Positions 14,405-22,252 of a stretch of DNA of 46,212 nt are shown piece after piece. A model generated the notes under the pieces. It was given only the letters and a program-made list of their open reading frames with translations, ran no database searches and had not been told where the DNA came from. Origin of the DNA: an archaeon (GTDB lineage: Archaea; Hydrothermarchaeota; Hydrothermarchaeia; JALTZZ01); NCBI GenBank assembly GCA_027051165.1, contig JALTZZ010000092.1, forward strand, positions 1-46,212. Direction: 5' to 3'. The first letter of the stretch is position 1. Each line of letters opens with the position of its first letter. The translations under genes were made by a program, and so were the position numbers.

Positions 14405-15537
14405 ACTCCTTCCCTATCAAAAACCTCCTGAAGGGCACTTAAACCAGAGCCGAGCTTTACGTTGAAGTTTGCCTCCTTGAGCACAAGTTCAAGTGCACCT
14501 ATTACACCTACGAGATCCAAGTAGCCTACGTTTCCCATGTGCCCTATTCTGAATATTTTGCCCTTTAGTTTTGCCTGACCGCCAGCTACGAGAACCTTAA
14601 ACTTGCTCTTCAGCTTCCCCCTTATATCATCATCTGTAAGATTTTTTGGTATTTTTATTGCGGTTATTGTATTTGATGCGATTTCCTCTCTCGGCAGAAG
14701 CTCTAAGCCAAGGGCTTTTATAGCTTCTCTCGTAGCTTTTGCAAGCGTTCTGTGTCTCTTAATTCTTCTTTCAAGACCTTCCCTTCTAATCTCCTTTAAA
14801 GCTTGATAGAGACCGTATATAAGTGTTACACTTGGGGTAAACGGTGTTGTTCTCTTTTCTATAGATTTTTTATATTTTTGAAGATTTAGATAGTAAGCTC
14901 TCGGTTCGTTGTTGTTTATAGCTTCCAAGGCTTTCTCGCTTATTGAGAGCATTGCTAATCCCGGGGGTGCTGCTATGCACTTCTGCGATCCCGTTATGCA
15001 TATATCTACGCCCCATTTGTCGGTCTTTACATCATCACCGCCTACGCTTGTTATGCCGTCCATTATAAACAGCATGTCGTATTCTCTTGCAAGCTTTCCA
15101 ACAAAACTCGCATCGTGAAGAACACCAGTAGAGGTTTCGTTGTGAGTTAAGGTGATAGCCTTTGCATTGCTCTCTGCTACGATTTCCTCGAGCTTCTCTT
15201 TGTCAAATGTTGATCCCCACTCCACATTAACCTCTATCACTTTAGCCCCATAGCTCTTAGCTATTTCAGCAAACCTCTCACCAAACTTTCCGCCGCCTAT
15301 GCATATAATTTCCTCTCCCTCTCCTATCGTGCTTGCAATAGCAGCATCCATGGCACTTGTTCCAGAACCAGTAATTATTACAACGTCGTTTTTCGTCTGG
15401 AACACATATTTTAGGTCTTCTATACAGCTCATCAGTATTTCTTCGAAATCAGGCGTTCTATGCCCCATCAACGGTCTTGCAACGCTTAGCAATACCTCGT
15501 TGCTAACCTCTACGGGTCCGGGTATTAGGAGCTTCAT
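14401..15537 (-). CDS. Class-V PLP aminotransferase (alanine-glyoxylate/serine-pyruvate type)
   Basis: A 378-aa fold-type I enzyme. It starts with the family-typical LIPGPVEVSNEVL...PLMGHRTPDF, has TGSGTSAMDAAI for phosphate binding, DGITSVGGDDV, and the PLP lysine in TGSQKCIAAPPGLA. The C-terminal domain ends with FRIGHMGNVGYLDLVGVIGALE. Archaeal members are variously named alanine-glyoxylate, serine-pyruvate or aspartate aminotransferase, and the substrate cannot be read from sequence. It lies in an operon between the zinc-ribbon gene and thiDN. Confidence 0.88.
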   Translation of the reverse strand: MKLLIPGPVEVSNEVLLSVARPLMGHRTPDFEEILMSCIEDLKYVFQTKNDVVIITGSGTSAMDAAIASTIGEGEEIICIGGGKFGERFAEIAKSYGAKVIEVNVEWGSTFDKEKLEEIVAESNAKAITLTHNETSTGVLHDASFVGKLAREYDMLFIMDGITSVGGDDVKTDKWGVDICITGSQKCIAAPPGLAMLSISEKALEAINNNEPRAYYLNLQKYKKSIEKRTTPFTPSVTLIYGLYQALKEIRREGLERRIKRHRTLAKATREAIKALGLELLPREEIASNTITAIKIPKNLTDDDIRGKLKSKFKVLVAGGQAKLKGKIFRIGHMGNVGYLDLVGVIGALELVLKEANFNVKLGSGLSALQEVFDREGV

Positions 15538-15555
15538 GTCAAACCTCCCTCTTTT

Positions 15556-15684
15556 TTAGCCTTTTTTATATATGCTTTCAACATCATCACTACCGCACTT
15601 TGGACATTTAACTTTTTCTACTCCAGAAAATTTTACCCTAAAAAGCTTGTTGCACTTGTTGCATACCATTATTTTTTCTGCCAT
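15556..15684 (-). CDS. 42-aa zinc-ribbon miniprotein
   Basis: This gene is too short for the ORF track. The minus strand reads ATG to TAA for MAEKIMVCNKCNKLFR...KCPKCGSDDVESIYKKG. Two CxxC knuckles (CNKC and CPKC) about 20 residues apart make a minimal zinc ribbon, as in rubredoxin-like or FmdB-like miniproteins. A minus-strand TATA box (ATTTATACT, 15706-15714) is centred 26 nt upstream, giving a leaderless start. It ends 18 nt before the aminotransferase start and should be the first gene of the unit with the aminotransferase and thiDN. Its role is unknown. Confidence 0.8.
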   Translation of the reverse strand: MAEKIMVCNKCNKLFRVKFSGVEKVKCPKCGSDDVESIYKKG

Positions 15685-15705
15685 ACTACGTTTTTTCATA
15701 CTTCA

Positions 15706-15714
15706 AGTATAAAT
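15706..15714 (-). promoter_or_regulatory. TATA box of the zinc-ribbon / aminotransferase / thiDN unit
   Basis: On the minus strand the site reads ATTTATACT, preceded by a BRE-like A-rich stretch, with its centre 26 nt from the ATG of the 42-aa gene. Confidence 0.6.
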
Positions 15715-16009
15715 ATATTTTGTTTTTTATGAAGAGTTCAAAATCATGCTTTTCAGTTTTGTTTTACGAAACTGAGTCTGTAAAAAATCAAAATTTTGAC
15801 ACAAACATGCACACTGCCAGCCTGCAAAGCAACAGGGTTGGCAAAATTTTAACTCTCATATAGGTAGGGCAAAGAGGAAGGGAATGAAATCCTTTTTAGC
15901 ATGCTTCCAGCATCCCGACCTTTTGCCGAATTTCCTCTTTAAAGCGATAAATAAACCTTTACTTTTGTCTATATATCTTAATTAGAGTCTTTTAGGTGAA
16001 GAAGTCTTT
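15715..16009. other. Non-coding or decayed region with hairpin-forming segments
   Basis: No convincing gene is present. GCCAGCCTG (15816-15824) and CAGGGTTGGC (15833-15842) can form a stem with G-U pairs, and AAAGAGGAA near 15870 matches TTCCTCTTT near 15935 as a wider inverted repeat. The minus strand also holds fragments that read like decayed coding sequence. The segment may be a relic of transferred DNA or contain a small RNA; I cannot decide. Confidence 0.3.
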
Positions 16010-16432
16010 TTAATGTGGGTTAAAATCCATTCTTCGAGAAAGTTCTAAGCTTTTTGCACTCATAAGCTCTATCTGTTAAAAATAGCTTTCAAAATCGTTG
16101 AGATCATCAACGAGGATGAAAATTTTTTGCTTTGTTATTGCCCTGAATATTTGCGATAGACAAATGTTTGGGGAGCAGGAAACTATTGTATTTTTTCCGT
16201 TCTTTCTTGAGCAATTAACTTCTTCTGCACATGCTGTGAAAGTATGATCAAGCTCGTAGCTGAGATCTCTTGCTATGTATTCCCCCTCCTTAAACTTAAC
16301 CCTCTTATTACAATATCCTTTGGAGATGCTTTTAGCTTCCCTCCCTTCTTCTGCACAAATCTTATTGAGGTTCTTCGCGATCTTCTTTGCTTCGTTAAAT
16401 GCAAAAGTTATTTTATCCTATTTAGCTACCAT
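16010..16432 (-). pseudogene. Decayed gene with in-frame TAG and TAA
   Basis: The minus strand gives one frame of 141 codons, MVAK(TAG)DKITFAFNEAKKIAKNLNK...DDLNDFESYF(TAA)QIELMSAK...NPH, broken by TAG at 16418-16420 and by an internal TAA before the final stop. The 111-codon central stretch has protein-like composition (charged helices, several Cys) and no internal start codon, so the ORF track missed it. I do not recognise the family. The region is next to an ATPase-nuclease pair and a copy of a dispersed repeat, consistent with a degraded accessory gene. Pyrrolysine decoding of the TAG is possible in principle but unsupported. Confidence 0.5.
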
Positions 16433-16497
16433 GCCAGTAGCTTAGTATATATAGGTCATCTCAGCTCATATATGTTTATAGTTGTTTCATCTTCAGA

Positions 16498-16510
16498 ATT
16501 TCCCAACAAA
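16498..16510 (+). repeat. Dispersed 13-nt motif, one-mismatch copy
   Basis: ATTTCCCAACAAA differs at one base from the ATTTCTCAACAAA copies at 22219, 22543 (inverted) and 23383. It lies between the broken gene and the AAA ATPase promoter. Confidence 0.4.
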
Positions 16511-16528
16511 TCTCACTGTAAAAAAATT

Positions 16529-16536
16529 TTTTATAT
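16529..16536 (+). promoter_or_regulatory. TATA box of the ATPase-TOPRIM pair
   Basis: TTTTATAT is centred about 26 nt upstream of the ATG at 16559, giving a leaderless transcript for the two-gene unit. Confidence 0.6.
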
Positions 16537-16558
16537 CTAAGAAAACATAACAAAAATT

Positions 16559-17536
16559 ATGATAAAAAGTGTTCGAATAAAAAATTTTAAGTCTATTAAA
16601 GAGGCAAAAATTGATTGTAGCAGGGTAAATGTTTTTATAGGCAAACCAAATACGGGCAAATCAAACATTTTGGAAGCTATAGTTGGAATTCCCTCATATA
16701 TTGCTCACTGGAATAGAGGCACAACAAAAAATATAGGAATGTTTGTAAGGTTGGAAGAGATAAGCGATATTTTTTATGACAAAAATCTGGATGAAAAAGT
16801 AGAAATAGAATACAACGACGAAAAAAGATTAAAAATAACCATTTCATTTGAAAACGGGACATTTTATACATATGTCTATTTTAACGATAAGAAGTCAAGA
16901 AGTATTCTAACACAGCCAAATATTTTGTTGGAATATTTAAAATCGTTTAAATTTTATCGTTTTGGTCAAGCACAGCCATCTCAAAGACAAGAAACAGAAT
17001 ATCTCCTACCCCCAAACGGCGAAAATTTGTTCAGCATTGTTCTTACAAACAAAGAAATAAAAAACATTGTTCGTGAGCTATTTAGGTCTTTTGGATTAAA
17101 GTTGATCTTTATTCAGGAAGAAAACAAGATAAAAGTTGGGAGATTTCAGGAAGAGGATATACTGATAATGTATCCATATACAACAGTTTCAGACACCTTA
17201 CAAAGGCTTATTTTCTTCATCTCTGCAATTAAGTCAAACAAAAATTCCATAATATCGTTTGAAGAGCCAGAAGCGCATGCGTTTCCATACTACACAAAAT
17301 ATCTTGCGGAGATCATTTCAAGAGACAAGAGCAATCAATACTTCATATCCACACACAATCCGTATATTCTCCTTACACTGTTAAAAAAGACTCCTATTGA
17401 GGATATAAAAGTTTTTATTACGTATTTTGAGGAGTATCAGACTAAAATTAAAGAGTTATCCGAGAAAAAATTAGAAGATGTTCTTGAATATGATCTTGAT
17501 GTCTTCTTTAATATTGAAGAAATCTTAGAGGGATAA
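16559..17536 (+). CDS. AAA (ABC/SMC-type) ATPase of a two-gene module
   Basis: A 325-aa ATPase of the AAA_15/AAA_21 type. It opens with the typical SVRIKNFKSIKEAKID, has Walker A GKPNTGKSN (about 28-36), a divergent middle, and a Walker B/D-loop segment ISFEEPEAHAFPYYTKYLAE followed by the switch His in STHNPYIL. These hallmarks match OLD, RecF and AriA-like ATPases. The following gene begins 3 nt after its stop and encodes a TOPRIM-like protein, so the pair resembles a split OLD nuclease or a small PARIS-like system. The DNA is AT-rich and lies beside decayed sequence, suggesting horizontal gain. Confidence 0.85.
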   Translation: MIKSVRIKNFKSIKEAKIDCSRVNVFIGKPNTGKSNILEAIVGIPSYIAHWNRGTTKNIGMFVRLEEISDIFYDKNLDEKVEIEYNDEKRLKITISFENGTFYTYVYFNDKKSRSILTQPNILLEYLKSFKFYRFGQAQPSQRQETEYLLPPNGENLFSIVLTNKEIKNIVRELFRSFGLKLIFIQEENKIKVGRFQEEDILIMYPYTTVSDTLQRLIFFISAIKSNKNSIISFEEPEAHAFPYYTKYLAEIISRDKSNQYFISTHNPYILLTLLKKTPIEDIKVFITYFEEYQTKIKELSEKKLEDVLEYDLDVFFNIEEILEG

Positions 17537-17539
17537 TTA

Positions 17540-17998
17540 ATGATGCTTGTTGAATGCAAACCAGATAAACTTTTTATTAAAAAGATTACTGGTATATCAA
17601 AAATTATCCATGAGGCTGGAAAAGCAAAGATCTGTAATAAATTGAATAAGTATAAAGGATTTATAGCAGTTTTGGATGAAGATCCGGGAAGAAGTCAGCA
17701 CCCATATATTAAAAAGCTCGAAGAATATAAAAGTAATTGCCCAAATATAAAGATATTAAAGGATCCTAAAGGTAATTATGTTGTGCTAATATGTCCGAGG
17801 CTTGAAGATTTTGTAGTTAATGTAGCGAGGAGAAATGGTATTGATTTAAGAGAATTTAATTTACCTACAGATCCAGATGAACTTCACGAGATAATTAATT
17901 TAAACTTAGAAAAATTTGAAAGGTTGCTTGATAGTCTAATAAATACAAGAGAGTTCTCATGCCTTCGCTCATCTCTTAAAAAGATTATAAATTCTTGA
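17540..17998 (+). CDS. Small TOPRIM-like protein paired with the AAA ATPase
   Basis: A 152-aa protein. MLVECKPDKLFIKKI near the start and GFIAVLDEDPGRSQHPYIKKLEEY near residues 40-65 provide a Glu and a DxD, spaced as in TOPRIM folds, followed by a strand (NYVVLICPRLEDFVV) and a helical tail. TOPRIM partners of such ATPases (OLD, AriB-like) cut or modify nucleic acid. It is much smaller than AriB and has no obvious extra domain. The start is ATG 17540, with ATG 17543 as alternative. The fold call is from motif spacing only; the function is inference. Confidence 0.55.
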   Translation: MMLVECKPDKLFIKKITGISKIIHEAGKAKICNKLNKYKGFIAVLDEDPGRSQHPYIKKLEEYKSNCPNIKILKDPKGNYVVLICPRLEDFVVNVARRNGIDLREFNLPTDPDELHEIINLNLEKFERLLDSLINTREFSCLRSSLKKIINS

Positions 17999-18078
17999 TC
18001 ATGCTACAGCTTCAATTTTTAAACAAGTCTATGAAACTAAAGTTTTATATTTAATTGGCATCTTTTATTTTATTCATT

Positions 18079-18489
18079 ATGGAAAGGCTTTCAAAGAAAT
18101 CGAGAATTGCAATACTTATAGCCGGGCACGGCACGGCAAAGGGAGATGACGTGTTCTACAAGATCGCTAAGCTCGTTGAAGAAAAAACAAACATAAAGAC
18201 GAGTGTTGGATACGTCGCATGCAAGCCTACGGTTAGAGATTCATTAAAAGAGCTTATTAAAAGCGGATATAAGGAGATTGTTGTTGTTCCGCTTTTTTTG
18301 GTTGCAGGTTCGCATGTTCTCGAGGATATACCGAAGATGATAGGAATTAAAAGAAAATGCAGCGATTTTGAAAATGTAAAAATATACTATGCAAGACACA
18401 TAGGTGCCGATTATAGGCTGGCTGAAGTTGTTATAGATAGGGTAAAGGAAGTTTTAGATACAGGTGCAAAAAGTGAGGGTTTTTCATAA
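18079..18489 (+). CDS. cbiX: Short sirohydrochlorin chelatase (CbiX-S/CfbA type)
   Basis: A 136-aa single-domain chelatase of the small CbiX class, which inserts cobalt (or nickel for F430 in methanogens) into sirohydrochlorin. The metal-binding His lies in LIAGHGTAKGDD and the second in GSHVLEDIP, with VVVPLFLVAG between. Homodimers of this form are typical of archaea. I prefer ATG 18079 to the upstream ORF start because TTTTATAT at 18043-18050 places transcription start near 18072. CbiB at 43.8 kb supports a cobalamin pathway. Confidence 0.9.
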   Translation: MERLSKKSRIAILIAGHGTAKGDDVFYKIAKLVEEKTNIKTSVGYVACKPTVRDSLKELIKSGYKEIVVVPLFLVAGSHVLEDIPKMIGIKRKCSDFENVKIYYARHIGADYRLAEVVIDRVKEVLDTGAKSEGFS

Positions 18490-18515
18490 ATTTTCATAAA
18501 ATTTAATAAAAAGAT

Positions 18516-18523
18516 TTTTATAC
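18516..18523 (+). promoter_or_regulatory. TATA box of glnA
   Basis: TTTTTATA is centred near 18519, predicting transcription from about 18546. This favours ATG 18555 over ATG 18540 as the glutamine synthetase start. No clear nitrogen-regulator palindrome is seen. Confidence 0.5.
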
Positions 18524-18554
18524 CCCCAGCAACAACGCTATGCTGGGGATTATT

Positions 18555-20021
18555 ATGAGTGCAGATGTTGAACAAGCCAAAAAACTTCTGAAAGAAAATG
18601 AAGTTAAGCAAGTTCTTTGTGTTTTCAGCGATGTAAGAGGCATTATGCAGGCTTTTCACATTCCAGCGAAGATCTTCATTGAAGGCGATGCTTTTGAGGA
18701 AGGAATAGGATTCGATGGTTCAAGTGTCAGAGGATTCAAAGGAATACAGGAAAGCGACATGGTTTGGATGCCAGATGCAAAAACGCTGAGAGTTATTCCT
18801 TGGATAACAGACCCAATACAAAAGACAGCTATAATGTTCGGAGACATATACGAAGCTTTTGCGGCAAAGGACGGAGGAAAAATAGCAACTTGCGATCCAA
18901 GAGGATATGTTGCTAAGAATGTTATAAAAGAAGCTGAAAAAATGGGATACAAAGCAATATTTGGTCCAGAAATAGAGTTCTTCGTATTTGAAAGTGTTGA
19001 TCCTACAAAGCTCACATACGACCTCTGGGTAAGCCCAAACGGTGGTAAGGGAGACAGCTGGGGACCTCCAAGGGTAATGCCGAACAGTCCAGAGATAACC
19101 CCCGGAAATCCGATAATAAGACCAAAAGAAGGATACTTCAGAGCACCACCAGAGGATACAACTGTAGAATTTAGAAACGAAGCAGCATACTACATGGACT
19201 TAATGGGCTTAGATGTGGAGTATCACCACCACGAAGTGGCTACCGCTGGTCAGGTTGAAATTGACTTTAGAGCCAAGGAGCTCGTTGAGTGCGGAGATGC
19301 CTTCTATATATACAAGTTCGTTGCAAAGAACGTTGCAAAGAAGTTCGGCTTGCTTGCCACGTTTATGCCAAAGCCTCTATACTTAGATAATGCAAGCGGT
19401 ATGCACACGCATCAAAGCTTATGGAAGGGTGAGCCGTTTAAAGGCGAGCCTGTTTTTGCAGATCCAGATGACGAGTTTATGCTTAGTCAGGAAGCGAGAT
19501 ACTACATAGGAGGTTTGCTTGAGCATGCGAAAGCCTTGACAGCAATTGCATGCCCAACCGTAAACAGCTACAAGAGGCTTGTGCCCGGCTTTGAGGCTCC
19601 TATATACATATGCTGGTCGCCACGTAACAGAAGTGCCTTAGTTAGAGTTCCACAATACTTCAAAAATCCAAAAGCGGTTAGAGCTGAGTATAGAGGTGCA
19701 GACCCAAGTTGCAACCCATACTTAGCCTTTGCTTGCATGCTTGCTGCAGGCTTAGACGGCATAAAGAAGAAGATTGATCCGGGAGATCCATTGATGAAGG
19801 ACGTTTACGAGCTTTCTCCGAGAGAAAAGAAGGAATACGGTGTAGGGGAGCTTCCAACAACGCTGAGAGATGCCTTAGATCACTTAGCTACAGATGAGGT
19901 TCTGCAGCGTGCCTTAGGTTCACACATATTCGATGCCTTCATGGAGATAAAGATAGACGAGTGGAATCAGTATTGCTTATATATAACCCCATGGGAATAT
20001 ATGAAATACCTTGATTACTGA
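18555..20021 (+). CDS. glnA: Glutamine synthetase type I
   Basis: A 488-aa ATP-dependent glutamate-ammonia ligase (493 from the upstream ATG). Conserved features: FDGSSVRGF, PEIEFFVFE metal-binding glutamates, HHHEVATAGQVEIDFR, the ATP-site MHTHQSLWKG, NSYKRLVPGFEAP, and WSPRNRSALVRVP. No evident adenylylation tyrosine motif as in GSI-beta is seen, though I could not align it. Length is somewhat above the usual 440-470, with an insert near VSPNGGKGDSWGPPRVMPNSP. It is followed 10 nt later by a small unknown gene with its own GAGGTGAAGG site, an apparent operon. Confidence 0.95.
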   Translation: MSADVEQAKKLLKENEVKQVLCVFSDVRGIMQAFHIPAKIFIEGDAFEEGIGFDGSSVRGFKGIQESDMVWMPDAKTLRVIPWITDPIQKTAIMFGDIYEAFAAKDGGKIATCDPRGYVAKNVIKEAEKMGYKAIFGPEIEFFVFESVDPTKLTYDLWVSPNGGKGDSWGPPRVMPNSPEITPGNPIIRPKEGYFRAPPEDTTVEFRNEAAYYMDLMGLDVEYHHHEVATAGQVEIDFRAKELVECGDAFYIYKFVAKNVAKKFGLLATFMPKPLYLDNASGMHTHQSLWKGEPFKGEPVFADPDDEFMLSQEARYYIGGLLEHAKALTAIACPTVNSYKRLVPGFEAPIYICWSPRNRSALVRVPQYFKNPKAVRAEYRGADPSCNPYLAFACMLAAGLDGIKKKIDPGDPLMKDVYELSPREKKEYGVGELPTTLRDALDHLATDEVLQRALGSHIFDAFMEIKIDEWNQYCLYITPWEYMKYLDY

Positions 20022-20031
20022 GGTGAAGGAA

Positions 20032-20343
20032 ATGGGTGTGCATAGGATAACGAGCGAGGCTGCTAAGGTATATGCCAAGAGGGAAAAGGTTTTAGGTAGC
20101 GGAATAACGCTGTTCGGTGATGCAAGTGAGAAAATAAAGGATCTTGACAAAGAAACTCTTGAACAGCTCGGAGATTTAGCAGCAAATCTTCTAACGCATG
20201 CTCCCGGCTATGCGGGAAAGCTTATGCCAGTTATTGCGAGGCTGTTCTGGGCTTTAGCTGGTGTAGGAGAGAAAGAATTTAAATTCAGAGATCTCGACGA
20301 TTTAGAGAAGGATATAGAGGAACTGAAGAAAAAGATACAATAA
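20032..20343 (+). CDS. Hypothetical helical protein downstream of glnA
   Basis: I do not recognise this 103-aa protein. It is all-helical in appearance: SEAAKVYAKREKVL, a short loop, SEKIKDLDKETLEQLGDLAANLLTHA, a Gly-rich turn, LMPVIARLFWALAGVG, and a charged C-terminal helix DLDDLEKDIEELKKKIQ. The ATG at 20032 follows GAGGTGAAGG and is preferred to the TTG at 20011. Being tied to glnA, it could be a small regulator of glutamine synthetase, as small inhibitors are known elsewhere, but it shows no similarity I can name. Confidence 0.65.
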   Translation: MGVHRITSEAAKVYAKREKVLGSGITLFGDASEKIKDLDKETLEQLGDLAANLLTHAPGYAGKLMPVIARLFWALAGVGEKEFKFRDLDDLEKDIEELKKKIQ

Positions 20344-20360
20344 ATCTTTTTATTTTATTT
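20344..20360. terminator. Shared T/A-rich terminator between convergent genes
   Basis: ATCTTTTTATTTTATTTTT directly follows the small helical gene and abuts the stop of the PhoU-like gene on the other strand. T runs on the plus strand fit an archaeal terminator. Confidence 0.45.
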
Positions 20361-21353
20361 TTAAGACATTTCTATGGACATGTTTATTGCAATTTCGGCA
20401 ATATCGCTCGAATAGCTTCCTATCCTTGCTAAGCTGTCTAAGAACGATTTGAATAGAATTGCCTCTGAAACGTTCATACTTTTATTAAAGAGCATATTGG
20501 AAACCTCTTCATGCTTTATTTTAAACTTCTCAAGATCCTCAAATGCAAGCTCTGCTGTTTTTATATCTCTGCTGAAGAAAGCTTTTGTTGACTCTTCATA
20601 AACCTTTGAGACCATATTTACAAGGGACAAGCATCCTTCAATCGGCTTTATATTTTTATTTATTAAATTTATCTGAACCCTTGCAATGTTCTCTATATGA
20701 TCCGCTATCCTCTCCATGCTCTTAACAACCATTCTATAGCCAAGCGCATCCCTATGCTTTATGTTCATCTTTTCCAAAAGTTCGCTGTTTTTTAGCTGTC
20801 TAACTACTAAAAAATAAAGCCTATCTATCTCTTTTTCTCTCGTAATCACATCTTTTGCAAGTTCAATATTTCTCTCCTTTATTATTTTAAATGTTTCATG
20901 CAACATTGATCTTATAATTAAATTAATTCTTTTTAAAGCCTTTATAGTTGGGATCCTTTCCTCGTCTAATAGTATTTCAAGCAGGATTTCTCTATCAGTA
21001 TCCTCAACTATCTCTACACCTATAAGGAGCTCTGGAAGTCTTCTAACAACATCTCTAAACCTTAAATTATCCTTGCTGTCAAGAATTATTTTTATTTCAT
21101 CGTATCCATTTAAGTAGTAGGCGATTATAAGCCTCTCCAGAGCATTAGTTGATACCGCTTGAGAAGTTTTTATGCTTACATACCTTCTTTTCTCCTCGCT
21201 CATCGGTTGAGCCTCTATTATTAATGAGTTGTCCTTTTTAAAAACAAAAACGCTATCACCCGGCTTTAGGTTGTTCTCCAAAACCCACTTTTTTGGTAGA
21301 GAGATTATATAGCTTGATCCTCCACTCATATATATTTTTCTTGTTTCAACCAT
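20361..21353 (-). CDS. AbrB-PhoU family phosphate-uptake-type regulator
   Basis: A 330-aa cytoplasmic regulator. An N-terminal SpoVT/AbrB swapped-hairpin domain (TRKIYMSGGSSYIISLPKKWVLENNLKPGDSVFVF) binds DNA; two helical PhoU repeats follow from about residue 115, with EKEIDRLYFLVVRQLK and the metal-binding-type RIADHIENIA. Archaeal proteins of this architecture are linked to phosphate transport control, but no pst genes are in the window. GGTGGTGAATTT precedes the ATG. It diverges from uppP with a 68-bp shared promoter region. Confidence 0.88.
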   Translation of the reverse strand: MVETRKIYMSGGSSYIISLPKKWVLENNLKPGDSVFVFKKDNSLIIEAQPMSEEKRRYVSIKTSQAVSTNALERLIIAYYLNGYDEIKIILDSKDNLRFRDVVRRLPELLIGVEIVEDTDREILLEILLDEERIPTIKALKRINLIIRSMLHETFKIIKERNIELAKDVITREKEIDRLYFLVVRQLKNSELLEKMNIKHRDALGYRMVVKSMERIADHIENIARVQINLINKNIKPIEGCLSLVNMVSKVYEESTKAFFSRDIKTAELAFEDLEKFKIKHEEVSNMLFNKSMNVSEAILFKSFLDSLARIGSYSSDIAEIAINMSIEMS

Positions 21354-21388
21354 AAATTCACCACCAACTATATAGTATATTTAGGGAA

Positions 21389-21397
21389 TTTATATAA
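21389..21397 (+). promoter_or_regulatory. TATA box of uppP in a divergent promoter region
   Basis: TTTATATAA is centred about 29 nt before the GTG at 21422. On the minus strand TAAATATA at 21376-21383 serves the PhoU-like gene, so the two promoters nearly touch and may be co-regulated. Confidence 0.55.
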
Positions 21398-21421
21398 AAA
21401 CTAACAAGAATATAGAATATA

Positions 21422-22174
21422 GTGAACCTGAGCGAGGCTGTTGTATTATCGCTTGTGCAGGCTTTAACGGAATTTTTGCCAATAAGCAGTTTTGGTCATC
21501 TTGTTTTAATTGAAAACATATTTGGATATAAAAGCGAAAGCATACTTTTTGATCTTATAGTCCATTTAGGAACAGTATTATCTGTTTTAGTCTATTTCAG
21601 GAATTTTATTGCAGAAGCCATTAAAAATATAAGAATTTTAAAGCTTTTAGCATTGTCAACGGCATTTACGGCAGCTCCATCTATCATTATACTCAAATTC
21701 TTCAGAACCGAAATTAAAGAATTAAAATTGGTTTCTTTATCCTTCTTTATAACAGCACTTCTATTGTTTTCTATGGATTATTTCAAAAATTTAAAAAAAG
21801 AGGTAAATACGATGAGCTACAAAGATGCTGCGCTCATTGGCATTGCACAGAGCCTCTCAATACTACCGGGAATTTCAAGAACTGGAGTAACGACTTTTTC
21901 AGCTCTTATTTTAGGACTTAAAAGGAGTGATGCTGCAAAATATTCTCTTATATTAGCGATTCCAACGATTTTTGGTGCATTCTCTTTGGAATTTATGGAA
22001 TATAGAGAGGTTGTTGTGGTTAATGCTGAAATATACATTGTTGCACTTATATTAAGCTTCATATTTGGATTGATTTCTATAAGGATATTTATAGAATTTC
22101 TTATGAAGAGGAGGTTCAAAATATTTGGAATTTACTGCATTTTAGTAGGTATAGTATCTGTTTTTCTTTTTTAA
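21422..22174 (+). CDS. uppP: Undecaprenyl-diphosphatase family protein (UppP/BacA)
   Basis: A 250-aa polytopic membrane protein with about seven or eight helices. It carries the two family motifs: QALTEFLPISSFGHLVL near the N-terminus and LPGISRTGVTTFSALILG in the middle, which bring Glu, Ser and Arg to the active site for dephosphorylating polyprenyl diphosphate. In archaea it would recycle dolichyl-type carriers used in glycosylation. It starts with GTG at leaderless distance from a TATA box. It is slightly shorter than bacterial UppP (about 265-275 aa). Confidence 0.9.
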   Translation: MNLSEAVVLSLVQALTEFLPISSFGHLVLIENIFGYKSESILFDLIVHLGTVLSVLVYFRNFIAEAIKNIRILKLLALSTAFTAAPSIIILKFFRTEIKELKLVSLSFFITALLLFSMDYFKNLKKEVNTMSYKDAALIGIAQSLSILPGISRTGVTTFSALILGLKRSDAAKYSLILAIPTIFGAFSLEFMEYREVVVVNAEIYIVALILSFIFGLISIRIFIEFLMKRRFKIFGIYCILVGIVSVFLF

Positions 22175-22218
22175 GGAAATTTCCCATTATTTTATATGAA
22201 CAGCTATGATATAGCACT

Positions 22219-22231
22219 ATTTCTCAACAAA
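22219..22231 (+). repeat. Dispersed 13-nt motif, left copy flanking a pseudogene
   Basis: ATTTCTCAACAAA. Its exact reverse complement occurs at 22543-22555, so the two enclose the decayed coiled-coil gene as an inverted pair. Preceding GATATAGCA also resembles GATATAACA before the 23383 copy. Confidence 0.5.
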
Positions 22232-22252
22232 TCCTTTCATTGACAAATTTTT

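Noticed and set aside
13382-15559. Plus-strand ORFs of 60-106 aa over thiDN and the aminotransferase
   Set aside because: Antisense shadows of strongly supported minus-strand genes.
15729-15863. A 44-aa plus-strand ORF (MKSSKSCFSVLFYE...) about 25 nt behind a TATA-like site
   Set aside because: Composition looks random, no ribosome site or family features, and it covers hairpin-forming sequence; too weak to call a gene.
16418-16420. TAG read as pyrrolysine in the 16010-16432 frame
   Set aside because: The same frame also has an internal TAA and no pyl gene is visible; decay is the simpler explanation.
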